Below, one piece after another: positions 7,754-15,420 of a stretch of DNA of 16,936 nt. Position 1 is the stretch's first letter. Each line of letters opens with the position of its first letter. This DNA is from Asparagopsis taxiformis (Eukaryota; Rhodophyta; Florideophyceae; Bonnemaisoniales; Bonnemaisoniaceae), in the NCBI GenBank assembly GCA_030407315.1, contig JALQPE010001074.1, positions 1 to 16,936 on the forward strand. Direction: 5' to 3'. The position numbers and the translations under genes are program-made. The notes under the pieces were generated by a model, which saw nothing but the letters and a program-made list of their open reading frames with translations, was not told where the DNA came from and searched no databases.

Positions 7754-8251
7754 TCAAGCCGGTGCCAGTTCGAGGATCTGCTCGAGCCAGTCCGTCACCC
7801 GCTTGGAGGTCATGCCGGACTGGGTGTCCGGATCGATGGCAAGCCCCACGAACGTTCCGTCGCGCTCTCCATACGATTCCACATAGTCGTAACCGTCGGT
7901 CTCTGTGAAACCGATCACGTCGGCGTCGAGATCCATGACCTCGTCGTAGAGAATGCCAAGCGCATCGACGAAGGACATCGGGTAGGTCTCTTGATCCCCC
8001 GTACCGAACAGAGCGACCTTCTTGCCGCTGAGATTGGCACCGCGCAGCTTCTCGATATGGTCTTCCCAGTCGGTCTGCAGTGTCCCGTCGCCATAGGTCG
8101 GCGACCCCAGGATCAGCAGGCTGCAATTCTCGAAGTCGCCGGTCGTCGCATCCTTGATGTCGACGGACCGTCCTTGAGTCTTCTTGCGAATCTTGGCCGC
8201 GACCCCGCGTGTCGCGCCGCTGTCGGACCCAAAGATAATCGTGACGCTCAT
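7754..8251 (-). CDS. Long-chain flavodoxin
   Basis: 165-residue FMN electron-transfer protein of the cytosol, able to replace ferredoxin under iron limitation. The phosphate loop is FGSDSGATRG (residues 7-16). The 50s loop is SPTYGDGTLQTDW, and the 90s loop GTGDQETYPMSFVDALGILYD carries Tyr90, equivalent to the isoalloxazine-stacking Tyr94 of classic flavodoxins. The insert around residues 116-138 (ETDGYDYVESYGERDG) marks the long-chain type. ATG 8251 is preceded by AAGGAGGGG, a strong ribosome site. It is the first gene of a two-gene unit with DUF2023. The upstream region is strikingly AT-rich and palindromic, so expression is probably controlled. No adjacent reductase or nitrogen-fixation gene points to its electron acceptor. 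Confidence 0.95.
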   Translation of the reverse strand: MSVTIIFGSDSGATRGVAAKIRKKTQGRSVDIKDATTGDFENCSLLILGSPTYGDGTLQTDWEDHIEKLRGANLSGKKVALFGTGDQETYPMSFVDALGILYDEVMDLDADVIGFTETDGYDYVESYGERDGTFVGLAIDPDTQSGMTSKRVTDWLEQILELAPA

Positions 8252-8320
8252 GGCCCCTCCTTGCCGTTCGTTGGGAGAGTCGAAATCAGCCCGCGTGTGC
8301 GAGTTGATCAGGACGCACGA

Positions 8321-8349
8321 AATATATCTCTTAGAATTTACTGTTGTAA
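8321..8349 (-). promoter_or_regulatory. Probable flavodoxin promoter
   Basis: On the minus strand TATATT (8321-8326) lies 17 bases after TTACAA (8344-8349). The -10 matches five of six consensus bases and the -35 three of six. The predicted start near 8314 leaves a leader of about 60 nt. The spacer contains AAATTCTAA, reminiscent of one half of an iron-responsive (Irr-type) site, but the second half is absent. Confidence 0.5.
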
Positions 8350-8391
8350 ATACTTGAATGTTGTTTGGAACGGATACAAGGATACTTACTA

Positions 8392-8426
8392 ATTGGAATA
8401 ACTCTACAGATTATAGTTATTCTAAT
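8392..8426. promoter_or_regulatory. Palindromic candidate operator upstream of flavodoxin
   Basis: ATTGGAATAACT (8392-8403) and AGTTATTCTAAT (8415-8426) form an inverted repeat matching at 11 of 12 positions around an 11-base spacer. It lies in DNA of roughly 32% GC (8341-8400 counted) within a genome above 60%, and about 43 bases upstream of the proposed -35, a position suited to an activator or looping repressor. It is not followed by a T run and is not a typical terminator of the methyltransferase gene. Confidence 0.45.
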
Positions 8427-8538
8427 AAAAGAAGGATGCTTACACAGAACACGCTGCCCGAACGGCGATGCGGGGCAGTTTTCGACGTTTGGGCGGGCCT
8501 TTAGCTGGCGACGGCGTCCTGTTGGACCATCATGGCGC

Positions 8539-9563
8539 TCACGCGCACACCGCTTCGATGACGCAGATCGGCCGTTCGGTCGGGACGATGCGGTTCAAGC
8601 GAAAGCCGCAGGAGGCGAAGAGATCGGCAAACTCCTGCTCGGTGCGCTCCTTGCCGCCCACCGTAACCAGCAGCATTTCGATGTCGAGAAACTTGGCGGG
8701 CGCTGGGCCCGGATCGTCGGGCACCACCATCTCGCACAGGAGCACGCGGCCGGTTGCGGGCAGCTTCTCGCGCATCAGCTTGAGGATGGTGCGGCAATGC
8801 TCGTCGCTCCAATCGTGAATGATGTGCTTCATGATGTAGGCGTCGCACGCATCGGGGACCCGCTCGAAGAAGTTTCCCCCTTCTAGGGCGACGCAGTCCT
8901 CACAGCCGGCGAATTGCTCTTCCGGCACGCCGCTCACGATTTCGTCGCGATCGAAAAGAACGCCGTGCATGGCCGATAGTGACGCAAGATCGCGGCGAGC
9001 AACGCGCCATGGCCGCCGCCGACATCGGCGATGCGCTTGATCCCATCGAAGTCATAAGCGTTGACGATCGCGCGTCCGGCCAAGGTCGCGGAGCTTGTCA
9101 TGGCCGCCTGAAACGTCTCGAGTTCCTGCGGGTGTTCCGCAAGGACATCGAAGACATGCTGTCCGTAGGCCTTTGTCACACCGTCTTCACCGGTGCGCAG
9201 ACAGTGGGTGAAGTTCTCATAGGCGCGCGTGGTCCAGGGGTCGCCGAACATCATGGCGATGTAGCGCATCGAGCCCGGGGCGTCGGATTTCAGGAACTCC
9301 CCTGCGGGCGCGAGTGCAAACTGCTTGCCGGGCGCCTCCTTGAACACGCCCATGCTGGCGAGCAGGCGCATTACGCGATAGAGCGAGGGCGCGTGGGCAC
9401 CGACCGCCGTGGCGATCTCTCCCACCGGCTTAGGGGTCGCGCTCATGTGGTCGGCCACACCAAGCCGGGCCACGCCGGAAAGGCTGTAGGTCAGCTGCTT
9501 GCCAGATAGGAGCTGCCCGAGAATTTGCTGGGGATCAGGACTGGCGGGCGGCGCGTCTGACAT
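8539..9563 (-). CDS. SAM-dependent O-methyltransferase-like protein, one frameshift
   Basis: Class I methyltransferase of the Methyltransf_2 type (acetylserotonin / hydroxyneurosporene O-methyltransferase-like), expected to move a methyl group from S-adenosylmethionine to a hydroxyl of a small molecule. An N-terminal winged-helix dimerisation domain (about 15-95) is followed by SAM motif I, ADVGGGHGALLAAIL (residues 179-193). The C-terminal part has KHIIHDWSDEHC, where family members place the catalytic His. The frame breaks near 8975: one base is missing between LRHY and MHGVLFDRDEIV. Correcting it gives 341 residues, normal for the family. ATG 9563 follows GAAGGAAC. No carotenoid or other biosynthetic genes are beside it, so the substrate is open. 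Confidence 0.85.
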
Positions 9564-9871
9564 CGGTCTGTTCCTTCTCTAAAAGGCGAGCCGAGACTAT
9601 AGCCCAGGGACCGCAGCCAAGTGACAGCGCGCGCCGATCTTCGTCTCCGGTGTTTTGCGATTTCAAGTGACGGTGCGGAGGCTGCCGGGATTTGGAGCGG
9701 GGTCCGAGAGACAGAAATGGGCCCACTTTGGGCACAAAAACATAGTAAAATCATGCACTTATGGTCTTGCAAAATGTTCCGTGCGGCTCCTAAAGTCCGT
9801 TCAAGAAGAAGGGCCGGACAAAGGGCCCAGCCAGGCAGTGTCGGCACTGCGCAAAAGGAGTGGGCGCTCGC
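9564..9871. other. Divergent intergenic region, methyltransferase / folD
   Basis: 308 bases without a supported gene. On the minus strand TATAGT (9596-9601) is a plausible -10 for the methyltransferase, giving a leader of about 26 nt, but no good -35 was found. On the plus side an A-rich stretch at 9733-9755 precedes folD, whose ribosome site AAAAGGAG is at 9853-9860. Short self-complementary GC runs (GCCCA/TGGGC near 9723-9735) are not convincing as a regulatory element. Confidence 0.4.
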
Positions 9872-10763
9872 ATGTCAGCGAAGATTATCGACGGTAAGGC
9901 CGTCGCCGCCGCGGTCCGCGCGGACTGCAAGAAACGGGTCCAAAGTCTGCAAGAGCGCTACGGGCGCGCGCCTGGGCTTGCCGTGATCATGGTGGGGGAG
10001 AACCCCGCTTCCGAGGTCTATGTGCGCAATAAGATCCGCGCCTGCCGCGATGTTGGCATCCAGTCGGAGAAGCTGCTCTATCCGGCCGACGTCTCTCAGG
10101 CCGACGTCATCGCGCGTATCGAGATGCTGGGCGCCGACCCGGCGATCGACGGCATCTTGGTGCAATTGCCGCTGCCCAAGCATTTCGACATCAAGACCGT
10201 GCTGGGGGCGATCAACGCCCGGAAAGATGTGGACGGGTTCCATCTCTACAATGTCGGCGGTCTTGTCATTGGCGATACGGTCTTTCCGCCCTGCACGCCC
10301 TATGGGGTGATGTGCCTTCTCGAGAACGAGAACATCGAGGTCGTCGGGGCCAATGCGGTCGTGGTCGGCGCGAGCAATATCGTCGGCAAGCCGATGGCGC
10401 TGATGCTCATGCAGCACGAGGCCACTGTGTCGGTCTGCCATGCCAGAACCCGCGACTTGGCGGAGTTCACCAAGCTCGCGGACATCCTCGTTGTGGCCGC
10501 GGGCCAGCCGAATCTCATCACGGCGCCCATGGTCAAAGAAGGCGCGGTGGTGATCGATGTGGGCATCAATCGCTTGGCCGACGGTACGCTGGTGGGCGAT
10601 TGCGATTTCGACGGGGTGCGCGACCGCGTCCTATCTGACGCCAGTGCCGGGCGGAGTCGGGCCGATGACCGTGACGATGTTGCTGGTCAACACGATCTCG
10701 TCGGCGGAACGCAGCCTGTCCCAAGCCGCTCAAGACCGGACGCCCGAAGCCGTGCTGGCTTAA
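9872..10763 (+). CDS. folD: FolD bifunctional methylenetetrahydrofolate dehydrogenase/cyclohydrolase, one frameshift
   Basis: Interconverts 5,10-methylene-, methenyl- and 10-formyl-tetrahydrofolate with NADP, supplying one-carbon units for purines, formyl-Met and, in methylotrophs, formate or formaldehyde handling. Key motifs are YVRNKIRAC (Tyr50, catalytic Lys54), VQLPLP (97-102), KDVDGFH (118-124), PPCTPYG (139-145), the NADP-binding GASNIVGKP (166-174) and, after the frameshift, [15 protein letters not shown]. One extra base lies in or near the CC at 10624-10625. Removing it gives 296 residues, close to E. coli FolD (288). ATG 9872 is chosen because AAAAGGAG ends 11 bases upstream; the GTG at 9860 overlaps that site. 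It is apparently monocistronic. Confidence 0.95.
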
Positions 10764-10831
10764 GCGCGTCGATCGTCAAACCGAATCTGATTGTGGAGTG
10801 CGATAGAAGGAGGTCTTCAGTGTTTGCCCAA

Positions 10832-10862
10832 TCCCGCCTTCATGCGCAGCATAAAGGCGGGA
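10832..10862. terminator. Hairpin after folD, possible terminator without T run
   Basis: TCCCGCCTT (10832-10840) pairs perfectly with AAGGCGGGA (10854-10862) across a 13-base loop, about 70 bases after the folD stop. No T tract follows on either strand, so it may stabilise the 3' end rather than terminate alone. Confidence 0.35.
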
Positions 10863-10955
10863 CCGGTTATGACACAACGTCACCCATCGCGGGGGACTGA
10901 TGGCGCCGAGGAGAGGGGGGCTTCCCTACGGCTCTTCCCAAAGGACTTTCCCGTC

Positions 10956-11087
10956 CTAGACCAAACCAACCATGCTCGCGTGCAGGGCCGCCAGCTTGGG
11001 CCCCAGAGGCGAATGCATCGCCGTGGCAATCACAAGGAAAGCCCCGGCAGCGATGAGTCTCATTGTCATGCGAGAGGGCAAATACAT
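10956..11087 (-). CDS. Possible small membrane/exported protein, 43 residues
   Basis: A short ORF in a 600-base gap. ATG 11087 follows AGAAGGA with an eight-base spacer, a better ribosome site than several certain genes here have. The product begins MYLPSRMTMR, then a hydrophobic stretch LIAAGAFLVIATAM. It ends after a moderately hydrophobic tail (LAALHASMVGLV), so it looks like a signal-anchor or small inner-membrane protein. I know no homologue. A hairpin (GTGTCG/CGACAC, 11119-11135) lies just upstream. It could be a chance ORF. Conservation would decide. Confidence 0.35.
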   Translation of the reverse strand: MYLPSRMTMRLIAAGAFLVIATAMHSPLGPKLAALHASMVGLV

Positions 11088-11362
11088 GGGGGGTATCCTT
11101 CTCTTGCAACACTGAGGGGTGTCGGGTTTCGACACTGCATAGAGTAAACGGGTTGGCGGCCGGTTTGGATTACAATTCGCACACCTGACATCACGCCTGG
11201 GTGAGGGGGACTGTGGCGGTCCCAAGGCGCCGTAACCCAAAATCCCTTTCCGGTTTGCATGCTTCCGCGGTTCGCAATAGGGGTAGTCGCGGGGTCCAGG
11301 CCGGTGCCGGGATCGCCGCCGATCAACCGCAAGAACGGGCAGACACGTTGCCGGATACCTCT
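11088..11362. other. Intergenic region upstream of the PAP2 gene
   Basis: About 275 bases. It holds a 6-bp hairpin (11119-11135) and a GGGAC/GTCCC pairing near 11206-11222. The PAP2 reading frame stays open back to 11201, so part of this may be an N-terminal extension. The codons there (basic, Gly/Arg-rich) look non-coding. No clear promoter was recognised. Confidence 0.3.
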
Positions 11363-12120
11363 ATGAAGCTTTGGGAGCAGGCGCTCATCGCCGTCTCCGT
11401 GTTGGCCGTGGGATTTCTGCTGATCGACCCCTTCATGCTGGAGCGCGCTCAGGCCATGTCGCCGGCCGCGCGCGATTTCTTCCGGGCCATTACCGATATC
11501 GGCCGCTCCAATTGGATGCTCATCCCCACGGCGACCATTATCGGCTTCGCGGTTTTGCTGCGGCGCAACCATATCGGTTTCCGCAACGCGGCCGGTTACG
11601 GCTTGATTATCCAGGCGGCGGGCTTTGCCTTTGTCAGCATTGGCGGGGCAGGGCTCATCGCGATGCTCTGCAAGAACATTCTCGGCCGGGCCCGTCCCAA
11701 GCTCTATGAAGAGCTGGGCCATTTCCATTTCAACTTCTTTGCCTTCGAGGCCGATCACGCATCGCTGCCATCGGGCATTCGACATCGATCTTTGCGTTCG
11801 CGACCGTGGTGGCGATCCTGGTCCCGCGGGCCCGCGTGTTCGTCTACACGATCGCAGCTTGGATCGCGTTCAGCCGCGTGTTGATCGGCGTGCACTATTT
11901 CACCGACGCGGCACTGGGTGCGATTCTGGGGACCGTGTTTCCCTATATCGTCCGCGACCGCTTTGCGGCACGGCGCTGGCTGTTCGAGTATGCGCCAGGC
12001 GGCGGCTATCGGCTAAGGGGCTTGCGCACCCAGGCCTGGCTCGGCTGGCCGGAAGGGGTTCGCGCCTCCCACGCCGCTGCGGAACAACCGCCGAGCGAGG
12101 AAACCACCAAGCAGGGGTGA
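11363..12120 (+). CDS. PAP2-family membrane phosphatase, one frameshift
   Basis: Integral membrane phosphatase of the type-2 phosphatidic acid phosphatase family, acting on lipid phosphates or undecaprenyl pyrophosphate at the periplasmic face. The three family motifs are present: KNILGRARP (Lys104 to Pro112, KX6RP), PSGHS after frame correction (from residue 136), and SRVLIGVHYFTD (SRX5HX3D). Hydrophobic segments before and between them fit five to six spans. One base is missing at about 11776, inside the PSGH motif. Restoring it gives 252 residues. ATG 11363 is assumed, but no clear ribosome site precedes it and the start could be further upstream. The C-terminus is hydrophilic (EQPPSEETTKQG). 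The substrate cannot be assigned; lipid A 1-phosphatases and UPP phosphatases share these motifs. Confidence 0.88.
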
Positions 12121-12247
12121 TCGCTCCGGGCTTTCACAAGTCCTGGGTGGCCGTTGATCCGGCCGTCCCTCGTTCCTATCTCCTTCCTTTCGCCAAAAGG
12201 CGCAGCCCACGCCCCTTCGGGTTCGAGGGCCCAAGGAGAGATACGGA

Positions 12248-12655
12248 ATGATGAAAAGTCTAATGCGTAGCCTTGCGCGAACCGCCGCCATGGTCGCCGT
12301 TATCGGTGCGATGCTGGTGCCGGCCGTGGCAACGGCGCAAACCATGACTCCTGAGACTGTCGCGGCTCTGGAAGCCCGGCTTAATCTGACGCCGGAGCAA
12401 CGGACGGCAGTCGCTCCGATCCTTCAGCAGTCCATGACCGCGCGAAGCTCGACGTTCCAGAAGCACGGCGTCGATCTGCAAAACTGCAAGCGTCCCGGCG
12501 CGCTCGGGCTTATCCGTCTCAACAAGGATATGAACCGCATCAATGCGGATACACGCTCGCGGCTGGCTGCGGTCCTCAGTGCGGCGCAGCTTCGCGAATA
12601 CGACAAGATCGTCGCGGAGCAGACGGCTATCGTGAAAAAGCAAATCATGTGCTGA
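12248..12655 (+). CDS. Small exported protein, Spy/CpxP-like (LTxxQ-type) hypothetical
   Basis: 135 residues with AAGGAG nine bases before ATG 12248. A classic signal peptide runs to about residue 31 (basic start, AAMVAVIGAMLVPAVATA, cleavage after ATA-Q). The mature part is helical. It contains LNLTPEQRTAVAPIL, resembling the LTxxQ motif of Spy/CpxP periplasmic chaperones, and a second similar element, LSAAQLREYDKIV. It is shorter in its conserved core than Spy, so the relationship is suggestive only. Cys79 and the C-terminal Cys135 are the only cysteines and could form a disulfide. It lies 127 bases after the PAP2 gene and overlaps the convergent gene by 11 bases. Confidence 0.8.
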   Translation: MMKSLMRSLARTAAMVAVIGAMLVPAVATAQTMTPETVAALEARLNLTPEQRTAVAPILQQSMTARSSTFQKHGVDLQNCKRPGALGLIRLNKDMNRINADTRSRLAAVLSAAQLREYDKIVAEQTAIVKKQIMC

Positions 12656-13076
12656 TGCGGGATTGCGCAGCGATAGGCGGGGAGGTCTTGGTGCATCCCT
12701 CGCCCATCGGCGCGGTCAGTGCGGCTTGCTCCGCCTGTAGGGTTCCAAGAATCGCGACGTGCCGGTTTGGGTCGTAGGACCAATGGCCGGCTCTACCTGC
12801 CTCAGCCGAATTGCGTGCGAGCCGCAATAGCCGGGCGATCAGGCGTCGCCGTCTTTCAACTGACCTGTCGGCAAGCTCCTCCGGGCTAACGCTAAGAATC
12901 TTCGGTAGATCGCGGCCGCGGTCGTACTGCGCGGCGGTGATGGCGATCGCGCGGTTGCGCCAACGCCTGCCGGCCTGCGCGCAGGCTGCGAGGGCGCCGG
13001 GACCCGGTTTGTGTGTCGGCACTGAACTCTCCGCTGCGCGTTGCTCTCCTCCCGTCCCCCTGCACGCCAGCCCCAA
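12645..13076 (-). CDS. Hypothetical protein (DUF6477-like?)
   Basis: Open from a TTG at 13076. A GTG at 13022, preceded by GGAGAG, is an equally good start and gives 125 residues. The core looks genuinely protein-like: RDLPKILSVSPEELADRS, then a basic helix RRRRLIARLLRLAR, then AGHWSYDPNRHVAIL. This resembles small alphaproteobacterial proteins filed as DUF6477 (Arg-rich helices followed by Y..xRHV), from memory. No signal peptide or catalytic motif is visible. It starts 54 bases after the DUF4396 gene on the same strand and is probably co-transcribed. The function is unknown. Confidence 0.55.
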   Translation of the reverse strand: MGLACRGTGGEQRAAESSVPTHKPGPGALAACAQAGRRWRNRAIAITAAQYDRGRDLPKILSVSPEELADRSVERRRRLIARLLRLARNSAEAGRAGHWSYDPNRHVAILGTLQAEQAALTAPMGEGCTKTSPPIAAQSRIST

Positions 13077-13130
13077 GGATAGGGCAAGGCGCGCGGGCGC
13101 GGATTGGCAGCGGATAGGGCCGGCGTGCCC

Positions 13131-14018
13131 CTATGCGAAGATCAGTGTAATGACGATTCCGAGTACGAGGACGCCGAGCGACACGAGGCTCATGACCCAA
13201 ACGGGCGGGGTGGGCTTGTGCAAGGCCGATCCACTCTCGGCCGCTTTCATCTTGTCGGCCATGCTCATGCTGGCCATCTTGCCATGGGCGCTCGTGTCCT
13301 TGGGCATGTCCATGTCCGCGCTCATGCCCTCCATGTCCCCCATGCCGCCGGACTTTGAGCCCTGACCGTCGGGCCGCACCGTCATCATGCCGTGCTTCAA
13401 GTGGTGAGCCACCAGCCAGTAGTTCATGGGATAGGCCACGAGCGCGCCCACCATGAGTGCGAGCGACATGCGGAACCAGAACAGGGCTTGGGTCGGGTCG
13501 TGCGCGTCCGGGTAGCCTTGGAAGGCGAGGGCGGACACCGGCAGCATGCCGCCCATCAGGCAATTCATGGACAGGAACTCCGACATGAAGGTTCCTTTGA
13601 GCGCCTTCCCATAGCTGCCGAACATGCCGCCCATGAAGAGCGCTTGGAAGATGGTCCAGCCAAAGGCGAAGCCCAGCACATATTCCAGCGCGAAATCCAC
13701 CATCAGGGGCAGGGAGATGAGGGCGCCGATGACCGCCCCCACCAGGATGCCGACCCCGTCGCCGGCGGCGCAATGCATGGTCGAGCCAAGTGCTTGGCGC
13801 CATTGGGCAGCGACGTAACGCTCATGGAGACCGGGCAGGGGCTCGCGGCACCCCAGCACGTAAAGAAATGCTCCGAATACGCCCGAATAGGCCGTGAAGA
13901 GGACGAAGGCCCATTTCATCACCGGGTTTTCCGGCGTGGTGCGGATGTCGATCGCGACGAAGAGAACCGCAAGCGCTGTCAGGATGAACCACAGCAGCAT
14001 GACCCCATCGATCAGCAT
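13131..14018 (-). CDS. DUF4396 membrane protein with Met-rich segment
   Basis: 295 residues, ATG 14018 with GAGGGGAG upstream. Multi-span inner-membrane protein with hydrophobic segments at about 5-22, 36-56, 88-106, 110-134, 150-166, 182-203 and 273-294. The motif STMHCAAGDGVGILVGAVIG matches the His-Cys-Gly core that I know from DUF4396. Between the last two membrane segments (residues 205-260) is a loop rich in Met and His: HHLKHGMM, then eleven Met between 211 and 257 (MGDMEGMSADMDM, KMASMSM). Such Met/His clusters bind Cu(I) or Ag(I) in CopA/CusF-type proteins, so a role in copper handling is a reasonable inference. The transport or enzymatic activity of DUF4396 is not established. The gene is first of a probable two-gene unit. 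Confidence 0.85.
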   Translation of the reverse strand: MLIDGVMLLWFILTALAVLFVAIDIRTTPENPVMKWAFVLFTAYSGVFGAFLYVLGCREPLPGLHERYVAAQWRQALGSTMHCAAGDGVGILVGAVIGALISLPLMVDFALEYVLGFAFGWTIFQALFMGGMFGSYGKALKGTFMSEFLSMNCLMGGMLPVSALAFQGYPDAHDPTQALFWFRMSLALMVGALVAYPMNYWLVAHHLKHGMMTVRPDGQGSKSGGMGDMEGMSADMDMPKDTSAHGKMASMSMADKMKAAESGSALHKPTPPVWVMSLVSLGVLVLGIVITLIFA

Positions 14019-14942
14019 ACGTCTCCCCTCTTCGATTCGGTCTTTTGTCCCGTGTACTGTGGTTCTAACCCGGACCTGTGACGTGTGCGAGGGGCGTCAC
14101 GACCCCTGAGGGCGCTGCCTAAAAAATAGGCGAATCTGAAGCGCAGCTGGCGCTCACTTTGCCAATTTTCCCGGAGCTGTTGCTTCCATGCTCTAGGGTT
14201 TGTTCGTCAGACGCGGTAGGCTCATCACAGTCTTGCGAATCAAAATTTTGCGGTGCAGCATTTGCGTGGACGGCCGGTTGAGAGGCGAAAGCCTTTGAAA
14301 TCCGGCACTTCCGACCGGGGTCGCGAGGACTAATAAATGCATGGAAAACCGCTAAATTTGGGCATTCTGACGCAGGCTGCCCATCATGGCACGGTTTAGC
14401 ACGGGTCTTGCGAAGACCCCTGCAAGCTTGTGAAACCAAGCGCACTGATGCTGCATTGCAACATCAGATGGCCATGCGGAAAAAGTAGTTCCAACCGGTC
14501 GATTGTGAGTTTCGGGAGGTGACGGTCCAAAACGGACCCCAAGGAGTGGCGTTGGTGCAACCTTTGTAGAGGGGGCCAAATGCCTATGAGACTGACCCGA
14601 GTCAGAGCGGCTGCCCTGAACCAGGTGGTTCGGACTGTTAAACAGCCGCCGATGGCGATGCCACGGACAACCGATGCGGCCGCAGGGCCGGCAAAGGCGT
14701 GGTCCGCCGGACTAATCCACCTGCTGTCCGCCTCCCTTTGGAGGCTGCGCACACTAGAGGGTGTCGAGTGGGCCTTGAGGGCCGCGCCGCCCTTCAGGGC
14801 TTTGCCGCTCTTCGTGCCGACGCCAGCCGCAAATGCAGTATCCCGGCTGACGGCACGCTCATCCGAACAATCGATGCTCGCCAGTTTGGCGGGCCAACCG
14901 GCCCCGTCGGTGGGCCTTACTCAGACGTGGGGAGCATAGATC
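14019..14942. other. 924-base region with no supported gene, hairpin-rich
   Basis: No ORF here has a convincing start, composition or recognisable motif, and the longest (14580-14939, 14396-14752) look like chance frames. GC drops to about 52-55% in three lines counted between 14161 and 14400. From 14281 to 14562 there are several inverted repeats: AGAGGC-GAAA-GCCTTT, GGGTCTT-GCG-AAGACCC, a 21-base near-palindrome at 14446, and GGTCC/GGACC. An interrupted repeat GTGACG/CGTCAC (14078-14083, 14095-14100) lies upstream of the DUF4396 gene and may be an operator. The region separates divergent genes and must hold both promoters. Confidence 0.5.
14281..14562. ncRNA. Candidate structured RNA or multi-operator region
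   Basis: Elements in order: a 6-bp stem with GAAA (GNRA) tetraloop at 14281-14296; a 7-bp stem at 14403-14419 flanked by GGTTT (14393-14397) and a later AAACC that could close an outer helix; TGATGcTGCA-T-TGCAaCATCA at 14446-14466 (9 of 10 pairs); GGTCC-AAAAC-GGACC at 14524-14538; and GTTG-GTG-CAAC at 14551-14561. I recognise no known riboswitch or sRNA family. Strand and boundaries are uncertain. Confidence 0.25.
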
Positions 14943-15340
14943 ATGCCCGTACCAATGCCATCTGCTGTCGTTCTTATCGTTTGCAAGACCGTCATCGCAG
15001 GAGAGCCGGACATCAACTCGAAATGGACCGGCTACGAGAATCGCACCTGGGCCATCGAGCACGGCATGATGCAGTGCCGGCGCCAGGAGATCCAACTCTA
15101 CGACCAGTCCGAGGCCATGGGTGCCGCGGCTCAGCCCTTCAATCAGCAGCGTTGCCAGCGCGCGAGCCTGATGCTGGGTGTTCAGTGGGATCAAGCCATA
15201 AGAGCTCGAGCTACCGCTTCTGGCGTGTCGCCTGTCCGGTACCGATCGTCGATACCAAGACCGGGGAAGTGATCGCCTGGAAGATGCCTGAATGCGGGCA
15301 TCGTGATACTGTGGTCTGCGAGGTCGATACCGCGATCTAG
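14943..15340 (+). CDS. Conserved Cys-containing hypothetical protein, one frameshift
   Basis: Two overlapping frames together give one protein. ATG 14943 starts MPVPMPSAVVLIVCKTVIAG and runs through EHGMMQCRRQEIQLYD and QRCQRASLMLGVQWD. One base is missing near 15195-15197, after which the other frame continues SSYRFWRVACPVPIVDTKTG and ends PECGHRDTVVCEVDTAI. Correcting it gives 132 residues. It has six cysteines, several of them near the C-terminus (ACP, PECGH, VVCE), which could form disulfides or bind metal. I recall similar unnamed proteins in Hyphomicrobiales with the same ending, but no function. There is no typical signal peptide, as the N-terminal hydrophobic stretch is short. It is followed 80 bases later by another small gene on the same strand. 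Confidence 0.7.
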
Positions 15341-15420
15341 CGCGGACCAGCCTCGATCTAACGGACGCCAAAGCATGCTCTCCGCCCAGAGGGCCGCTGC
15401 GGCGGTGGAGGATCCTGGCA

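Noticed and set aside
8392..8426. Palindrome as terminator of the methyltransferase gene
   Set aside because: It has AT-rich arms, a long loop and no T tract. It lies more than 100 bases past the stop and fits an operator better.
9872..10640. FolD NADP motif GASNIVGKP with Ala where many homologues have Arg
   Set aside because: E. coli FolD also has GASNIVG, so this is ordinary variation.
11066..11785. 239-codon minus-strand ORF
   Set aside because: Antisense to the PAP2 gene, whose three catalytic motifs fix the coding strand.
12191..12202. CGCC-AAAA-GGCG hairpin before the exported-protein gene
   Set aside because: Four-base-pair stem with no T run in either direction, so too weak to call a terminator.
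12892..13803. 303-codon minus-strand ORF
   Set aside because: Alternative frame of the DUF4396 gene and its neighbour. The other frame has membrane segments and a good ribosome site.
14119..14752. Three overlapping minus-strand ORFs
   Set aside because: Ser/Pro/Arg-rich translations without domains, in lower-GC DNA. They are more likely chance frames, and no transposase motif was found in them.
14580..14939. 119-codon plus-strand ORF upstream of the 14943 gene
   Set aside because: No ribosome site, no recognisable motif, and composition like the opposite-strand frame over the same bases. It stops just before the better-supported gene in the same frame.
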